From assembly GCF_040436345.1 (NCBI RefSeq), contig NC_133230.1, positions 25,223,197 through 25,287,196 of the forward strand: a stretch of DNA of 64,000 bases. The letters run 5' to 3'. The notes under the pieces are model-generated. The model did no database searches. It saw only the letters and a list, made by a program, of their open reading frames with translations, and had not been told where the DNA came from. Source of the stretch: Pagrus major (Eukaryota; Chordata; Actinopteri; Spariformes; Sparidae). This document shows, piece after piece, positions 13,225 to 25,990 of the stretch (position 1 is its first letter; each line of letters opens with the position of its first letter). The position numbers were made by a program, and so were the translations under genes.

Positions 13225-15084
13225 CTAACGACAACGAGCTAACAGCATGCTAAGCTATCTAACAAGCAACAACAAGCTAACAATCTGTTATCCTAACTAG
13301 CATGCTGCCACCACTGGAAGATTCAACATTAGGTATTACACCTGAGATCATCAGATCACATAGGCCTACATTTTACTACCTACCCTTTACTCCACCTCTT
13401 TCCCACAGATGTGCAAATAAACACAAATAAATAGTGGCCAAACAATGACTGTCCCCCCGACACAGGATCATAGTGCCATATTCCACTGCTCACCTCAACC
13501 TGAATTCAGTGTTCGATCATTTCTACAAGCACTGTACCATGACTATTCAGCTGAGTCACACCTTGACCGGCGTGTGCTATTTCAGAGATCACTGTTCAAA
13601 AGGTATCGTGGACTTTCCCTCGGATCCATTATGCTTCTGTGTCATATTTGTTTACAGTCAATTTGTTGCTGCGGCACTCCGCTTTCACGGAGACGGAGGC
13701 CTGGAGGAAGAGGCCCTGTTTCAGAGCTACCCACTCTTGTAACAGTTCAGTGGGTACGCCTTGGCGGTGCTGGAGGAAGTGCAGGGGAGGAGGGAGCAGG
13801 AGAGGAGGGGGGGCTGCGAGAGTCGAGGGTACAGACGAACTGTAGAAAGTAGGGAAGGCTGAGGAGGAGAGATAGTGCAGGAATCATTATCAACTACAGC
13901 AGTCGAGAGTTTAGCAGACATGAGGAGAGCTCCAGAGGGCCTGCAGCACACACACATCCACTCTTTCCCCTCACTTTCCTCAGTCAGCTCTCACTTATTC
14001 TCTCATCCTGCTGTCTTATTTTTCACTATCATCATGGACATTTGTTCATCTTTTTTTTTTTTTTTTTTGCTCTTTTGCTCATGCAGTCCATAAATGTTAT
14101 TTATTCTTTGTATCTGTCTAATACAGTCTCTCTGTTTCTCTCTGGATGTATAAAGAGCATACAGAGTTGGCATGAAGGCCTCTGAGAGCTATCAGAAAGA
14201 GACAGGCTCTCCCTGGTTGGCGCTTTGTTACAGATTGATATCAAGTGTGCCAGAGGACACATTGTGCACGTGTCCACTGACTGACTGAGGGTGTGTGAGT
14301 TCATGAAAAGTATGTGTCTGTGTGTGTGTGTGTATGCATTCACAAAAGCAGACTGAACACACTAAGAGGGAAAGCGACAGCTCGCCCGTTAATTACTCAA
14401 GTTAATAGAGCAGCTGCTGATTCACTCCCGTGTCAGTGAGATTCACAGCGGGACGGAGAGACTCGGGCAGGACATGTGAAGCATTAAGATGGACGTGCTG
14501 TGACTCTGGACGGAGGCTAAGTAAGGCAATGAGAGGAGCCATTAGATGTGTGCGGTTCAGAGGACACGACAGAAACTTTTAATGCATCTGACACCGAGGG
14601 TGCTTTTAGGGTTACATTTAAAAAATCTACTGAACAGGAAATGTTCTGATGTTCTTAAGAGGACTTTAAAGTGCAATTCCCCAACGTTGTGTTGATTTTC
14701 ATCTCTTAGAAACTTCTCCTGCTTTCTAACTAACATTTCCTCCGAAGTCCCCGAGTCCTCCTGGCCAACTTGTTTCCATGGCAACATGTCTTCAGATAAA
14801 CCCTTCACACAAAAGACACGGCAGCAAGATTGCTTATTAATGAAAATACTTTGTTACTTGTAACGCAACAACTACTGTGCTAGCATTCATGCTAACAAGC
14901 TAATTTTAAATGACAGAAAACTTTGACTGTTTGGATGAAACAATAAGGCAATTTGTCCGTTATATGGCTGCTGACATTTTTGAAATATATTCAGGAAATG
15001 TATTACTTATTATTGTTAGGCTTTATGATATACAAATGTCACTAAGACACAATGCTAACGCTCATATTTGGAGTAGGGTTTCTT

Positions 15085-15359
15085 TGTTTTCATGACTGAA
15101 TAAACTGAATAAACAAACCGACCTTAAAGAACAACACAATTTCATACTGTTTTACTTTGTTTATATGTGGCAGACCCTGCCACCTTTCTAGCTTCAAACT
15201 GTGTTCTGGGGACCTTATTTTCCTCTGAGAACAGCTTGTTTATTCAGTTATAGGAAAAAAAATTATATTTCTGAGTTTGTATTATTACCACATTAATATT
15301 GTAAGTCTTAAATTTCACAGTTTGAATTTCTTCTCTAAAGCTACATGGTGCCCCTTTAA
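15085..15359 (-). mobile_element. MITE family C copy (TTAAAGGGGCACCATGTAG end)
   Basis: Read on the minus strand it begins TTAAAGGGGCACCATGTAGC at 15359. It then carries a block around GCCACATATAAACAAAGTAA and GTTTATTCAGTTTATTCAGT that I recognise from other teleost loci. The far end is diffuse, so the left boundary is approximate. A truncated relative is at 58771-58890. Confidence 0.5.
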
Positions 15360-15752
15360 TGTCGCTTCTTGTTTGTTGATTTAATAGCACATTTAACGAG
15401 GACATTAAGCCGTTGTAATTTTGCTCACAAAAATTCTGATCTATGCTTCAGACTAAATAAATCAAATGAAGAGAACTGCAACAACTTATTATGTGTCTTG
15501 TCCTGTCACAGTCGTATGCATCAAATGCCATCATGAAAAATACTTGAATCTCTTGTTTTCACACACAAAACAGGAGCTCATGCACAACTAATACACATTT
15601 TTCATGCTCGACCACAAATTATGCATGCAATAAGAATATTTATGTCGAATAATATGAATCCTAATAGTGAAAAATGCAACACAAACAGCAACACCAGGTA
15701 CACTTACCTGCACACAGAGTACAGCACATGAGAATTGTAAATCAGGGCAACG

Positions 15753-15754
<2 letters not shown>

Positions 15755-15838
<84 letters not shown>

Positions 15839-15842
15839 GTGT
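15755..15842. repeat. (TG)n microsatellite, about 44 units
   Basis: The longest pure dinucleotide run in the left half, with a single GC interruption near the right end. It lies in inferred dlgap2 intron. Long His/Thr or Cys/Val frames across it are artefacts. Confidence 0.97.
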
Positions 15843-16605
15843 AGAGGTGGGTTGTAAGACCCCGGGGAAAATAAATCGATGAGGATACAAGGCTATGAAT
15901 GCCAAACAGAAGTGTTCAAGTACTGCAAGGAATGATAGAAGGGCTTCCTAGAACGCAACAGTCAGCATGTCTCTTTGCATTCATAGTATGATTGTGCCAT
16001 AAGTAATGTGAGACATCGTAAATCTTCACTGCTCAAAACGACACTGCTGCTCATTCAGGGAAAGTGAACATGTTGTCGGTATCGCTACATACAAATCTTC
16101 AAAAAGTCAGACTTTAAGTTCCAGTGAGTTACATAAGTGGAAATTAGTAGTTACATTTTTACAAAAAGCCAAAGCAGGAGAGTAGCTTTTAGCAGGCAAC
16201 AGGAAGAGATGATAAAAGGACGCCAGAAATTCAGCGTGGACATGGAAAATGGCAGCAGAATGGTGAAATACTTGCACGTTAATTGGTGTCTATAAATAGA
16301 AACATTCAGTGAATTTGTGGCATAGAAACGCTGAGTGCTCATCAGCAACAAAGGCTTCTGCTTAAGGAGTGCATTAGGAGCAGAGGGACACACTGATAAC
16401 AGAGAGAGTGTAAGATTATGATAAGCCTCATCCCTCCAGTTTCTATGCACGAGATTTAAAACCAGAGAAGCAGAAGCTGGGAGCAGACTAAGGAGTGTTT
16501 CTGAGGAGGAGATGGATTTCCTGAGAGCTGGGAAACGGCCCAGGAGAGGGCGCCCGTCGCTCGATGTAGTACAGTAGAGCAGCACACATGCACACAGACG
16601 TGAGC

Positions 16606-16608
<3 letters not shown>

Positions 16609-16660
<52 letters not shown>
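16609..16660. repeat. (CA)n microsatellite, 26 units
   Basis: Pure CA run. It is complementary in orientation to the TG tract about 770 bp to the left, so the two could pair in a transcript. No gene function is implied. Confidence 0.97.
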
Positions 16661-16662
<2 letters not shown>

Positions 16663-17416
16663 GCGGGCGTTTTATTCATATTCACCAGCAGGAGATAGCA
16701 ATCTTTTCAAGGCCATTACTTTCAAAGTCTCCTCTAATCTTACTTTCTCTTCATCATTTTCCCAGATATTCCACTCATCTTACTGTACCCTCTCTTTCCT
16801 CAAGCCCTGCACTAAATTTTACAACTCGCATCTCTCCTTAGGCAAGCCTGACTCAACACTACTGTACTCACTCATGAGCGTCCTCCTCGCATCGATGCTG
16901 GTGTTAATTTATGCCGTCGTTTTAGCATATGCAAATACGACACTTGTGCATCACCAAATCAGCAGTGAGAAGACACGCCGATTAAAAATGGACACAATGC
17001 AGTCTTTGCAACTACTGAGACCACAAAGTGTGTTGCCATGGAGACAGGATGCCAAGGTAGACATCACAAACACATAAACTACTGTGAGCACTAAGGTTGT
17101 TGCCTTCCTGACGTTGCTCAGTAAGAGCTCTGAATCGTGTCTGAGATGGAAGGCGGCGGCTGAATGATGATCTATGAACTTTGGGCGAGGTAGTTTGAAA
17201 AAAATCAGTTCAAGTTTCCTTGAATCACCGCTGCTGAGTATTCAAGAGAAGTGCCATGTACTGTGTCTCCTCGACAGCGCAATCTATCAGAATAAATACA
17301 TTCTCAGTGAGGAGCAATGTTTTCTTCAGAATGAAATGGAATTTGTAAGCAAGTGCAGTCAAATTGACGTCGTTGTCGATTTGTCGTTCAAATGGCCACA
17401 ATGTCGCCTGAACACT

Positions 17417-17442
17417 CACACACACACACACACACACACACA
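17417..17442. repeat. (CA)n microsatellite, 13 units
   Basis: Short pure CA run in gene-free DNA. Confidence 0.9.
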
Positions 17443-19103
17443 TGCTGTACACACACAACGTGAGGAACTAAGACTTCAACTGGCTCTCTATTCCAGACAT
17501 GCTGTCTGCTAAAGTATTCCTGGGAAAGTTTCGGAGCATCACACATCCATATTAATAAGGCTATTTAATAAGTGTCCACTCTGTCAGAACACCTTGTTCT
17601 GAGACCAGTGGAAAGGTGCACCCATGGGTCCTCCATATTCATGCATTGATTGCCAGCCACCTTAACTAAACACACAGGAAATAAGTCTTGTGAAATATTC
17701 CATAAAAACTTGAGCTGACATTTGGAAATAATAAAAATCTTCACACGCTTTCCTGTTGGTGATTAAACTTACGTGGCACAAAAAGAGGAAAGCTGAACAC
17801 CTAGCACCCAAATAACATGGATTGGATTTAAATTTGGCCCAGGACTGGCTTACATAACTTTTATGCTCAAATACCAGAAAAACTATTGATTTAGAGGTTC
17901 CTTATCTGCTGAAGATCTCGCCCATATGCCCCATCAAACATTAATTTCACACTGCGAGGTGCTCCACAGTTATCAGTTGGAAGGAGTTCCCAAGCAACAC
18001 TTCAAACTCATAAGAAGTTTCCAATTCTCTCTTTATCGCCAAGGTTGCTGCGCCCTTGCTCCACTCTTCAGCATGTGTCTCACACCTGGGAAGGGTGTGT
18101 GCGCTTAGCTTTCCAGTGATGTGTCTGAAAAAACACAACACTTCATGGAAGACACTGCTTTTGCACTGTCTGCTGAACAAAGAGCAAAACAGAGGACACA
18201 AGTTCACTGCAGATAGCAGCTATTACTAAGATGACAAAATGGCCATGAGTCTGACAAACGAGCGATCCGCTGGGTAGCCGTCGGAGCAGCATTAGTGAGG
18301 TTTTGTTAGTGGGATGGATGGTGTGGGAGCCCATGAGCATGCAGTCTCATTGCAGGCGAGAGGTTAGAGGGGCTGAGTCGCCAAAAGTGAACGCACAGAG
18401 AGAAGAAGTCATTATTGTGAGGACTGCGGCCAGGTACCTGAGTATATCTCTCTGCTCTTCAATTTCATCAGCAACCTCTTCACACCTGCAATGATGTGAA
18501 GAAGCTTGTCATCATCAGAAGTTCGCAACACCTGTCTCCCAAAATTCTTCCCTCCCTCCGACATGTAAGTAAGGCCACACAGAGAACTCCACGATCTTAG
18601 ATGGTTAAAAGATTTTGCTAGAGGTAACATTTTGCAGTATAGACGAATCTGGCGGCAGATTTGTGTGTTCCGCCATCTAGTGTTGCCGCCATTACTGCGG
18701 TGGCAAGTTGTAGTGACTCAGTGTCCACTGCATCCTGCTCACAGTGACAAAATAATGGAAAGTTGGATTAACAATATTAGAAAGTGGCCCCCATTTACTA
18801 CAGACGGTTCTTCATATTAATGTTAATCTTAACTTGATCTAGATTTTATTTAGTAGACATAGGTTGCGACAATAGTGATAATGGAGAAATACAGAAAAAA
18901 CTTGACCATCCACCACATTTCATTTAATGCAGTACTGTGTAATCTTCATAAATAGTAGATTTATGGTAATGCACTGTACTGTACATGTTACTGTACTAGC
19001 TAGCTAGCATAATCAATCAAGAGCTACATTTTATCAATAAACCAGTTACATTGGTAAAAAAGAAAAAGAAAAATGTGAATTCATGGTATTCAAGATTATT
19101 TCT

Positions 19104-19454
19104 TTAAGGTGCAATATGGAAGAATTGGCCAGCTGTTGATGACATACTCAAAACAAATGGGGGTCAGCATATCACCTGAGCTAACTGCTCAGCCATTAGC
19201 TGGTTAGCTCAGTTAGGCATTAATCTAGTGGTCCAGACTTAGAGTTCGGAGCACCACTAGGTGTGTTCACACCGCTAGGACAGGAACTATGGACTGGGAC
19301 AGGCCAGGGCTAGCTGGTTAGCATGCTTTCAGTAGATGTCTGCAACACAATACATAGATCCCATTATGAAAAACTGTAATTTCTTCACATTCTGTTAATT
19401 ATTTTTGTATTTTTTTTTTTTTTCAACTCAAATTCTTAGATATTGCACCTTTAA
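19104..19454 (-). mobile_element. MITE family B, copy 1 (TTAA-flanked, GGTGCAATAT termini)
   Basis: The left end TTAAGGTGCAATATGGAAGA and the right end AAATTCTTAGATATTGCACC-TTTAA form a terminal inverted repeat, and both ends are bounded by TTAA. It lies in inverse orientation to the copy at 43397-43760: its left end matches the complement of that copy's right end, including the GGCCAATT block. No coding capacity. Confidence 0.7.
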
Positions 19455-19511
19455 TCGCCTGGCAATGAGCAACAAAATGGCAACTAGAGGTCACTCATGG
19501 AGGGTTAAAAA

Positions 19512-19578
19512 TATAATAATAATAATAAGAAGAAGAAGAAGAAGAAGAAGAAAAAGAAGAATAATAAGAATAATAAAT
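19512..19578. repeat. (AAT)n/(GAA)n compound microsatellite
   Basis: ATA/AAT triplets pass into about nine AGA/GAA triplets and back to AAT. It gives an Ile/Arg-rich chance frame on the plus strand. Confidence 0.9.
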
Positions 19579-19909
19579 GATAATTATAATTATAATCATA
19601 ATATTCCCCATCCACTTATGTCCAGAAAGGAGCACTCCTCATAAAGTAAAGGCTTGTTTATTTCGCATTCAGGTTTTTTTCCAAAATTCAAGTTTGCAAC
19701 TACTTTTGGAGCAGTTGAGAACTGTGCAAGTTCTTCCAGATGATCCAGAAATCGATGTCAAATATAACGTTAAATAGAAAGTAAAGGTAAAAGTAGAAAA
19801 TAATTCACTTCTTAGGGAAGCTTGCATTCAAATGCATGGATATTGTCGGGAGATTCCACCGCAGTAATGGTGACATGTCTACTCCTGCATCTTCCACGAA
19901 TTTGTGTAG

Positions 19910-20170
19910 AGGGCGGCAACTAATGTATTTTCATTATCGATTAATCTGCTGATTATTTTCATGATAAGTCATTTAGTCTACAAAATGTAAAATAAAAAAT
20001 GTGACAATCACAGTCACAATCTTCATTTGCTATCACATATGACAAAGAAAAGCAGCAAATCCTTACATTCAAGCTTGAACTAGCCAATGTCAATCGATCA
20101 TTAAAATAGTTGCTGATTTATTTTCTTTTGATCGAGTATTCGATTATTAGACTAATGGTTGCAGTTCTAG
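19910..20170. mobile_element. Palindromic MITE (GCAACTAAT...TCGATTAATC type)
   Basis: The left end GGCGGCAACTAATGTATTTT, with ATCGATTAATCTGCTGATTA behind it, pairs with the right end, whose complement starts CTAGAACTGCAACCATTAGT. This is one of the commonest teleost short inverted-repeat elements. A second, shorter copy is nested at 28311-28488. Confidence 0.75.
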
Positions 20171-20510
20171 TGTGATATCAATACAACTCAATGGTAAGAA
20201 TCACAAGTATAAAGCGATCAGTTTGTGGCCAAATAGTAAGAACAGAGTGAGTCACTACTTAACAAAACTATGTGGAGATCATCAGTCAGGAAGAGTGCGT
20301 ATAGGCAGCGGACGATGTATGAGCTTACAGATGTTCGACGCACACACAAACACAGGTAGACAGACAAATGTGACCCACCCACTGAGCATCCATACCCCGG
20401 CATCACCACCCACTCATTACTCCCACTGACTGGCTCGCTCCTTCTGTCTCAGCACTGAGTGTGTGTGACTGCTGTGTTTAGTGGAGAGGGGACATCTGTT
20501 TGGCCCTTAC

Positions 20511-20565
20511 CTGTATTCCTGTCTGGTAAGATACAGCAATGCTTCTGCAGTATGCCTGGCAACAC
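20511..20565 (-). CDS. dlgap2: dlgap2 internal 5' coding exon (DLG-associated protein 2, partial)
   Basis: DLGAP2 (SAPAP2) is a postsynaptic-density scaffold that links PSD-95-type guanylate kinases to Shank. On the minus strand this 55-nt exon encodes VLPGILQKHCCILPDRNT plus the first base of a split codon. It matches the N-terminus of human DLGAP2, which as I recall it reads MGTAQ followed by this same string. The 3' splice site is preceded by a long pyrimidine tract (complement of 20569-20625) and an AAG ending at 20566. The donor is ACAG then GTAAGG at 20510. The exon starts in phase 0 and ends in phase 1, agreeing with the human Thr/Glu junction. I found neither the preceding start-codon exon nor the following large exon in the window, so the gene runs off to the left. 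The open frame upstream of GTG is pyrimidine tract, not protein. Confidence 0.88.
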
Positions 20566-20584
20566 CTTCCGAGAAACAACAAGG

Positions 20585-20627
20585 GAGGAGGTAGAAGAGA
20601 GAGAAAGAGAGAGGGGGGGGGGGGAGA
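20585..20627. repeat. GA-rich tract with G run next to the dlgap2 acceptor
   Basis: A GAGA stretch ending in a run of 12 G. On the minus strand it forms the CT/C polypyrimidine tract about 20-60 nt upstream of the dlgap2 exon's acceptor, so length changes in the homopolymer could affect recognition of that exon. Confidence 0.7.
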
Positions 20628-23600
20628 TGTTAATATCACAGCAACTCAAAGCAGATAAACAAGGTGGAGCCCGGAGGAAAAGCACCGAACCATGCTGTGA
20701 CCCACAATTACAGGGTGGCAACAGACACCCATTTCTCACACCATTTGCATCAAAAGGAGCTGCTCCCGTATTTATCCAAGCTCCTTTCCTTCTGAGCAGT
20801 GGAGCAATAAATGATGGTCCCGGTGTGGATATGTGTGTTTGGAAGCTTCATTTTTTTGTGCTTCCCTGATTCAATCTACAAACAGTCAAAGGTGGGTTAA
20901 ATGGCGTGTGAAAATATGATGCGCCGACGATCCATCGGGAGATAAAATATCGCTGTTATGTTATCAGTCAATCTTGCGTGGTCACGTCAACGGGCCAATT
21001 TCAGAAGCTCTCTCTGCTCCATCAGCAGCTTCGCTATGCCAGGAAGTTGTTGTAGCAGCAAGTACAACAGCCAATTATTGCACTGTTCACAAGCCTGGGG
21101 TGGTCATACCAATCAATAATGCATGCTTACAATCTACTCTGTGAGGAGTCCTCTAAAAATTTAATCAATCCAAAGTTTTGTCTTGGATGCTAATATTTTG
21201 CTGCCGTCACTCGTCTTCTGCAAGTTAACAGAAGACAGGTGATGACAGAGCAAACAGAGCATCCTGTTTTAATCTCCTCACATGACAACACTCTTTTTAA
21301 GCTTCGCTTTGACGCTGAATATCATTATTGGTGTTCACAAGGCACAAATGTGCAGAATTTGTACTAGAAAGCAGTGCAGGGAGGCAGAAGAAAAGAGGAG
21401 ATGTGGAGGTGGCTCAGCAGGTGCTATCTCTGCCTCTTTGTCCTTGTGTCTGACTGACAGGCTCATTGTTGTCCAAAATGACTTTCGTAATATAGACAGA
21501 CCTCCTCCTCTTTTTTTCTCAGCTCCGTTTCTTTTCCCCGTGATCGTGTTAACATTCCTTTACATTTGCACTTGGTGGTTATCTCCGGCTCCTCTGTCTC
21601 TCACGAGTTATTTTACTTCTCTGTGCGAGAGAACAAGACTGATCAGATAAGTGTCCCTTTTAATTAAAGAGAGGAGCGTATATGGAGGTACCTCTCGAGA
21701 AAAAGAGAGAAAAGACCAGGAATGAAAAATAGAAATGAACCCGTATGGCTCATCTCTGGGGGACATTCAATGAGATATCAACCCACTACATCATTCATAC
21801 AGGAGGAGGGCCTCGAGCACAAAGACTCTTTTCATCTTGTCTCATTTTCTACTTTACCAGCAGCATATCAAGAGGTAATACTGCCATCACAGAAACACTT
21901 CCTAAATTGCATTTGTTCTCAGACTTTAGTCGACTCACTTCATGCCTGACCATCTGATTCAGTGTGAATGGACAGGTATGACTCCCTCGCTTTAAATCAG
22001 GACTGTTGCGTCTACTTAACAGAGCAAACGACTTGTTCTAGTTCTGTCCAATGAAGTTTTATTTGATTGCTTAGAATCACTGGAGATCGTACAAGAATAT
22101 GTTTTATCCTAAATCTCTCTGACATTCTCTGTGAGTTATTCTCATACGAGTGTTTACCACATTTGCTTAACTGGGCAAACTTGTTACACATTGACTTGTG
22201 TCAGCTTGATGAAATCTGCCAGTTCATGCCCCAAAGGTTGTCATATAGTATGAGTAAAAAACTCGTATGCTTTTGTAAGACAGCAGAAAGAAAGAAAACA
22301 AGCTTTGCAGTGTCAGTACTTTGATTAGAAGCCTGAAACAATTACCTGAGAAAATAGCAAAGCTGTCAACAACGTGACATCAGAGCAACTCTGAACTATA
22401 CCAGACAGAAAAAAGGGAATGATTTGACTAAAGTTAGATGCTAAAATACCTCTCAGTAAATTAGCATCCACGGTGGTGATCATTTGGTAAACAGAATATC
22501 GCTTTTGCTTTATCTCTGCTTCAGTTACATATTTTATTTTAGTTCATTTTCATTCTAACATAGAAGAACAATGTTTAGAATGAGAAAATTGGTGGATGCC
22601 ACAAATTCTCCTAAATCACACATTGAGGCCACCTGCATTATGAACAAATCACGAGCGTCTTCTTAAACGACATCAGGAGTTTATCATTCAGACTGAAGGT
22701 TTCATAATCTGTTGAAGAGTCCTGTGGTGTCCCTGAGAAGATGACATAATGTCCTATTTGCAACTGAATACCCATATATAGGAGTCTATTGTTAGCAGAG
22801 GCTTCTTTATGAATCAGAGATTAAGGCCACTAACTCATTTCGTTTTATCAGACGTACATTTGCTTGGGAGACATAGCAGCAGATACCTAATAATTTGATT
22901 ATGAAGTTAAGCCAATCTCTTGGTTCAGTAGTGACAGAATATGAAAGGCACATAATTGTAGCTTCTGCTCAACTGCACATCTTCCTCAGATGTATTGATG
23001 TGGAATTTTTCTGATAAACCAAAGTTTTAAACATTTCTATCATGGACCAAGAAAATTCTCCTGCGTCTCAAGCAAAATAAGACATTTATGTTGCAAGGTC
23101 AAACACAAGACAGTTTTTCTCAGCTCATGTAGGCATTTTGTAGAATTTTATAGATCATTTTCCATTTGTGACTTTTTATTCTTGTACTCATCACTTCACT
23201 TGTCTTACATGGAAGTTCTCTCAGTGTACAACGCCTCTATTCCATGACATGCTATAAAATGCTACTCAGTAAACAAGTAATGTAGAACGTTGTGCGGTAA
23301 CATTAAAAAAAAAGCTATCTCTGCAGAGATGTGAGATGATTGGTCTGTAATGACTCAAACAGCTGCATGATGTACAGCTATAATTGATGCTGGCTAGCTG
23401 GCTGGCTGGCAGAGGCTTGTGCTGGAGGAGTGTGGAAAAAGAACTGTCAGGGACACTCTTCAGTGTTTCAGACACACAGATCTGTCACTTGCCTCTCATT
23501 TACGCTTTAAAAGGATTGGAGTCGGGAAGCAAGGCATCTAATTTCACATGAGGAAATGTGTTAGGCATCCGTTTGTTTGTCTTTTGAAGCTTATCTTGGG

Positions 23601-25921
23601 ATGAGAACAAGAGAGGATTTATGTCACCACGTTTTAACAGGAAAGATTTGTAAGACACAGCAGGACATTCCCATGGACACATATAACTGGGACAACTGGA
23701 ATCACAAAAACAGTCAAGAATCTCTCTTGATATTTTGGGTATTTGTATAGATTTGTTTTCTCACATTATTCATTGATTTAAATAGCTGGTTTTATTCAAA
23801 TCATATTTTATCTGCTGCCATATCACCAGACTATGGACCAGCTTCTTTTCTTCCTTCCTCCTCCACTATATAAAATAGTTTGGGTTGTTTTCTTTTAAAG
23901 CATAGAGGCACTTAAAGTCAAATGTTGTTCTACAGTACAACCCTGTTGTTGTAAAATGACTATTAAATTCAAAAATCCACCTTGGCTTATTTTGAGGCCT
24001 TCAATGGAGATGGAAACTAAAAAAACAGATTCTCAAAGACAATCCAAGGCAGTGCCCTTAGGACTAGAAGGCCCATTCTTGTGAATGAATCTTTAAACCC
24101 CATTGAGTCAGTGAGTTAATAAAAGGCTCCATTTGGCAATATTGTAGCCGTTTACCGTCATGTTCTTCCAACAGGACTGGCTGCTATCCTCTAGTAGCCC
24201 CAGGCTGTAAGAAAACGGATTCAGAGGAGATATCATTAAACGCTCTAAAGTGGATGCTTCCGGTAACTGTCTATGTTATCACCCTGTTACATCTACATTT
24301 CTTGTCGCATATGGGTTGGAAATGCATGAGATAATAGTACAATGAAGTAAACTATTTTGCCCATAAAGCAGGCTATAAAAATGAGGTGATTAAGAAATTA
24401 TTTTTAGTTTTTTATCTTCTGTGTTTCTCGCATATTTGTTCAAGACTGAGATCTCTTAACTGTTCCAGATTCCCAGGATATGATGGCACTATACACTATA
24501 CACTCTAGCTTCAATCTGAGTGACTTTTAGAATGACTCATCAGGTAAACATTAGATAGCTGAGCTTCTACGCTACAGTAGTGAGTAGCACATGGAAATTT
24601 ACTACTAAAACTATTATTCAGTTATTCTGGAGGGTTTTTTTCTCAGAATCAACAGAAAAACAAGACGTGGATGTTTTTTGACTATGTCTTGGACAAAGCA
24701 GGTATTGAGCTACTCTTTACTTTACAGTCTAAGGGTACTCAAGAGAGACAGACTGTTGATGTAGGAGCAGAAGAAGAGAAAAACGACAAAACGCATGCTC
24801 TTAAACTATAAAGAACAATCAATGGTGTGAGTCAGGTGACTCAGGCACCATTTGAGATCTTGGTAAACTTTCTATCTGACATCAGCTCTCTAAAAATGAC
24901 TGTGAGACTGTTCTGATGGCGTCTACCTCATCAGACTACAGTATGAGGATCAGAAATGGCCTCTTAGATCAAACTTGAGCACAAACTGATCCAAAGTAAA
25001 GTTCCAACATGAAAAAGTACAAGTGAAAGTCTTTCTTGTTGTGCAACTTCCAATGTTTTCTCCCAGTAGTGACCCCAGTGAGATGTGGGTGAACCCTGTC
25101 AACCTAGTTGCGCTGGACTTTAGTGTAAATGCGTCTAAACAAGTCAGGCTCCAATGAACCAGGTTCATTTAATGGCTCTGCCCTGATCTGAAGCTCAGGG
25201 CAACACAGCCTAATTTGAGTGGTCAACAGGAACCACTCTTTCAGGACGCTCACAAAGTGAACACCTGTCTACACACTGGGCATGGACACATGCATATGCG
25301 CACAAAACTCCCCACCTGTCTCCACACACAATTACTGCAGGGGGACAGGCAATTTTCACAAGTGGCAGTGTGTAATAGGGATATCTTGGCGCCTGCTGAC
25401 GAGGACTAGAGTGCAACTCTTGGTGAGCTAATGGAGATATGAGAGGATGGACGGGAAGTGGAGTCGCTCCAATGTATTTCAGCGCTCTTCCTGTCCGCCT
25501 TAAGCGCTCTCTGCTCCCATCTTAACCAGACAAGCTCTCTAATGAATGGTGTGCAGATTGAGCAGAAGATAAGGTTTGAACTGTAACTACTCAGCTCAGC
25601 AATAGCTCAATGAGACGTGACACAGAAGTGGACAAAATATTAGAAACACCTTTCAATATAATGCAGTCTAATGGTACAATGCCACAAACTTCAACTGACA
25701 CCTCTCTAACAGATTTGTGTGTTTTGCAAATGTACCGAGCTAAAATCTGTAACTTTTATTACATTCAGCATTCCAGTACCACTAGCAGTATTGTGAACTG
25801 TATAGCTATCTCAGTCTGAGGGATAGTACTGTACTGTAAGTTGTCAGCAGAACATTGCACACAGCTGTTTTTGTCTCTCTTTTCCATCATTGCATTATCA
25901 GTGTCCATTTGTGTCGCTCTA

Positions 25922-25990
25922 ATTAAATTCAATTCAATTCAATTCAATTCAAAACACTTTATTTGTCCCCTTGGGGGATATGATGTTAAA
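25922..25990 (-). repeat. LINE/SINE-type 3' tail with (GAATT)n microsatellite
   Basis: On the minus strand, CCCCCAAGGGGACAAATAAA runs into GTGTTTT and then about five GAATT units. A conserved 3' stem plus a short simple-repeat tail is typical of fish LINE or SINE ends. Only the last 70 bp or so is recognisable. Confidence 0.6.

Larger units (their letters stand above)
1..20510 (-). other. dlgap2: Gene-poor region, inferred dlgap2 intron
   Basis: No credible coding exon was found in this stretch on either strand. Because the dlgap2 exon at 20511-20565 is spliced leftwards on the minus strand and its donor is intact, the region is inferred to be dlgap2 intron; the next exon must lie beyond the left edge. 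It contains a LINE relic, several inverted-repeat elements, CA/TG tracts and a T run near 14050-14068. Those I could support are listed separately; the remaining DNA is AT-rich and shows nothing I can name. Confidence 0.55.

Noticed and set aside
13445..13852. Overlapping plus-strand frames of 135 and 89 codons in a locally GC-rich stretch
   Set aside because: Two frames are open over the same DNA, neither resembles a family I know, and no paired splice sites give a continuing gene. Weakly possible as an exon relic.
14557..14808. Minus-strand frame starting MKGLS, similar to a stretch in the DLGAP2 N-terminal exon (MKGLSGS)
   Set aside because: The similarity stops after five residues, no acceptor or donor suits dlgap2 phasing, and the DNA looks like repeat sequence.
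15588..15905. 105-codon His/Thr-rich frame
   Set aside because: Translation of the TG/CA microsatellite in the inferred dlgap2 intron.
16661..17077. 138-codon plus-strand frame with a hydrophobic stretch
   Set aside because: It starts at the end of a CA tract, sits in inferred dlgap2 intron in antisense, and has no homology that I recognise.
20566..20739. Open frame extending the dlgap2 exon upstream (SLSLSSTSSLVVSRK segment)
   Set aside because: It translates the polypyrimidine tract before the acceptor. Homology to DLGAP2 begins exactly at the splice site.
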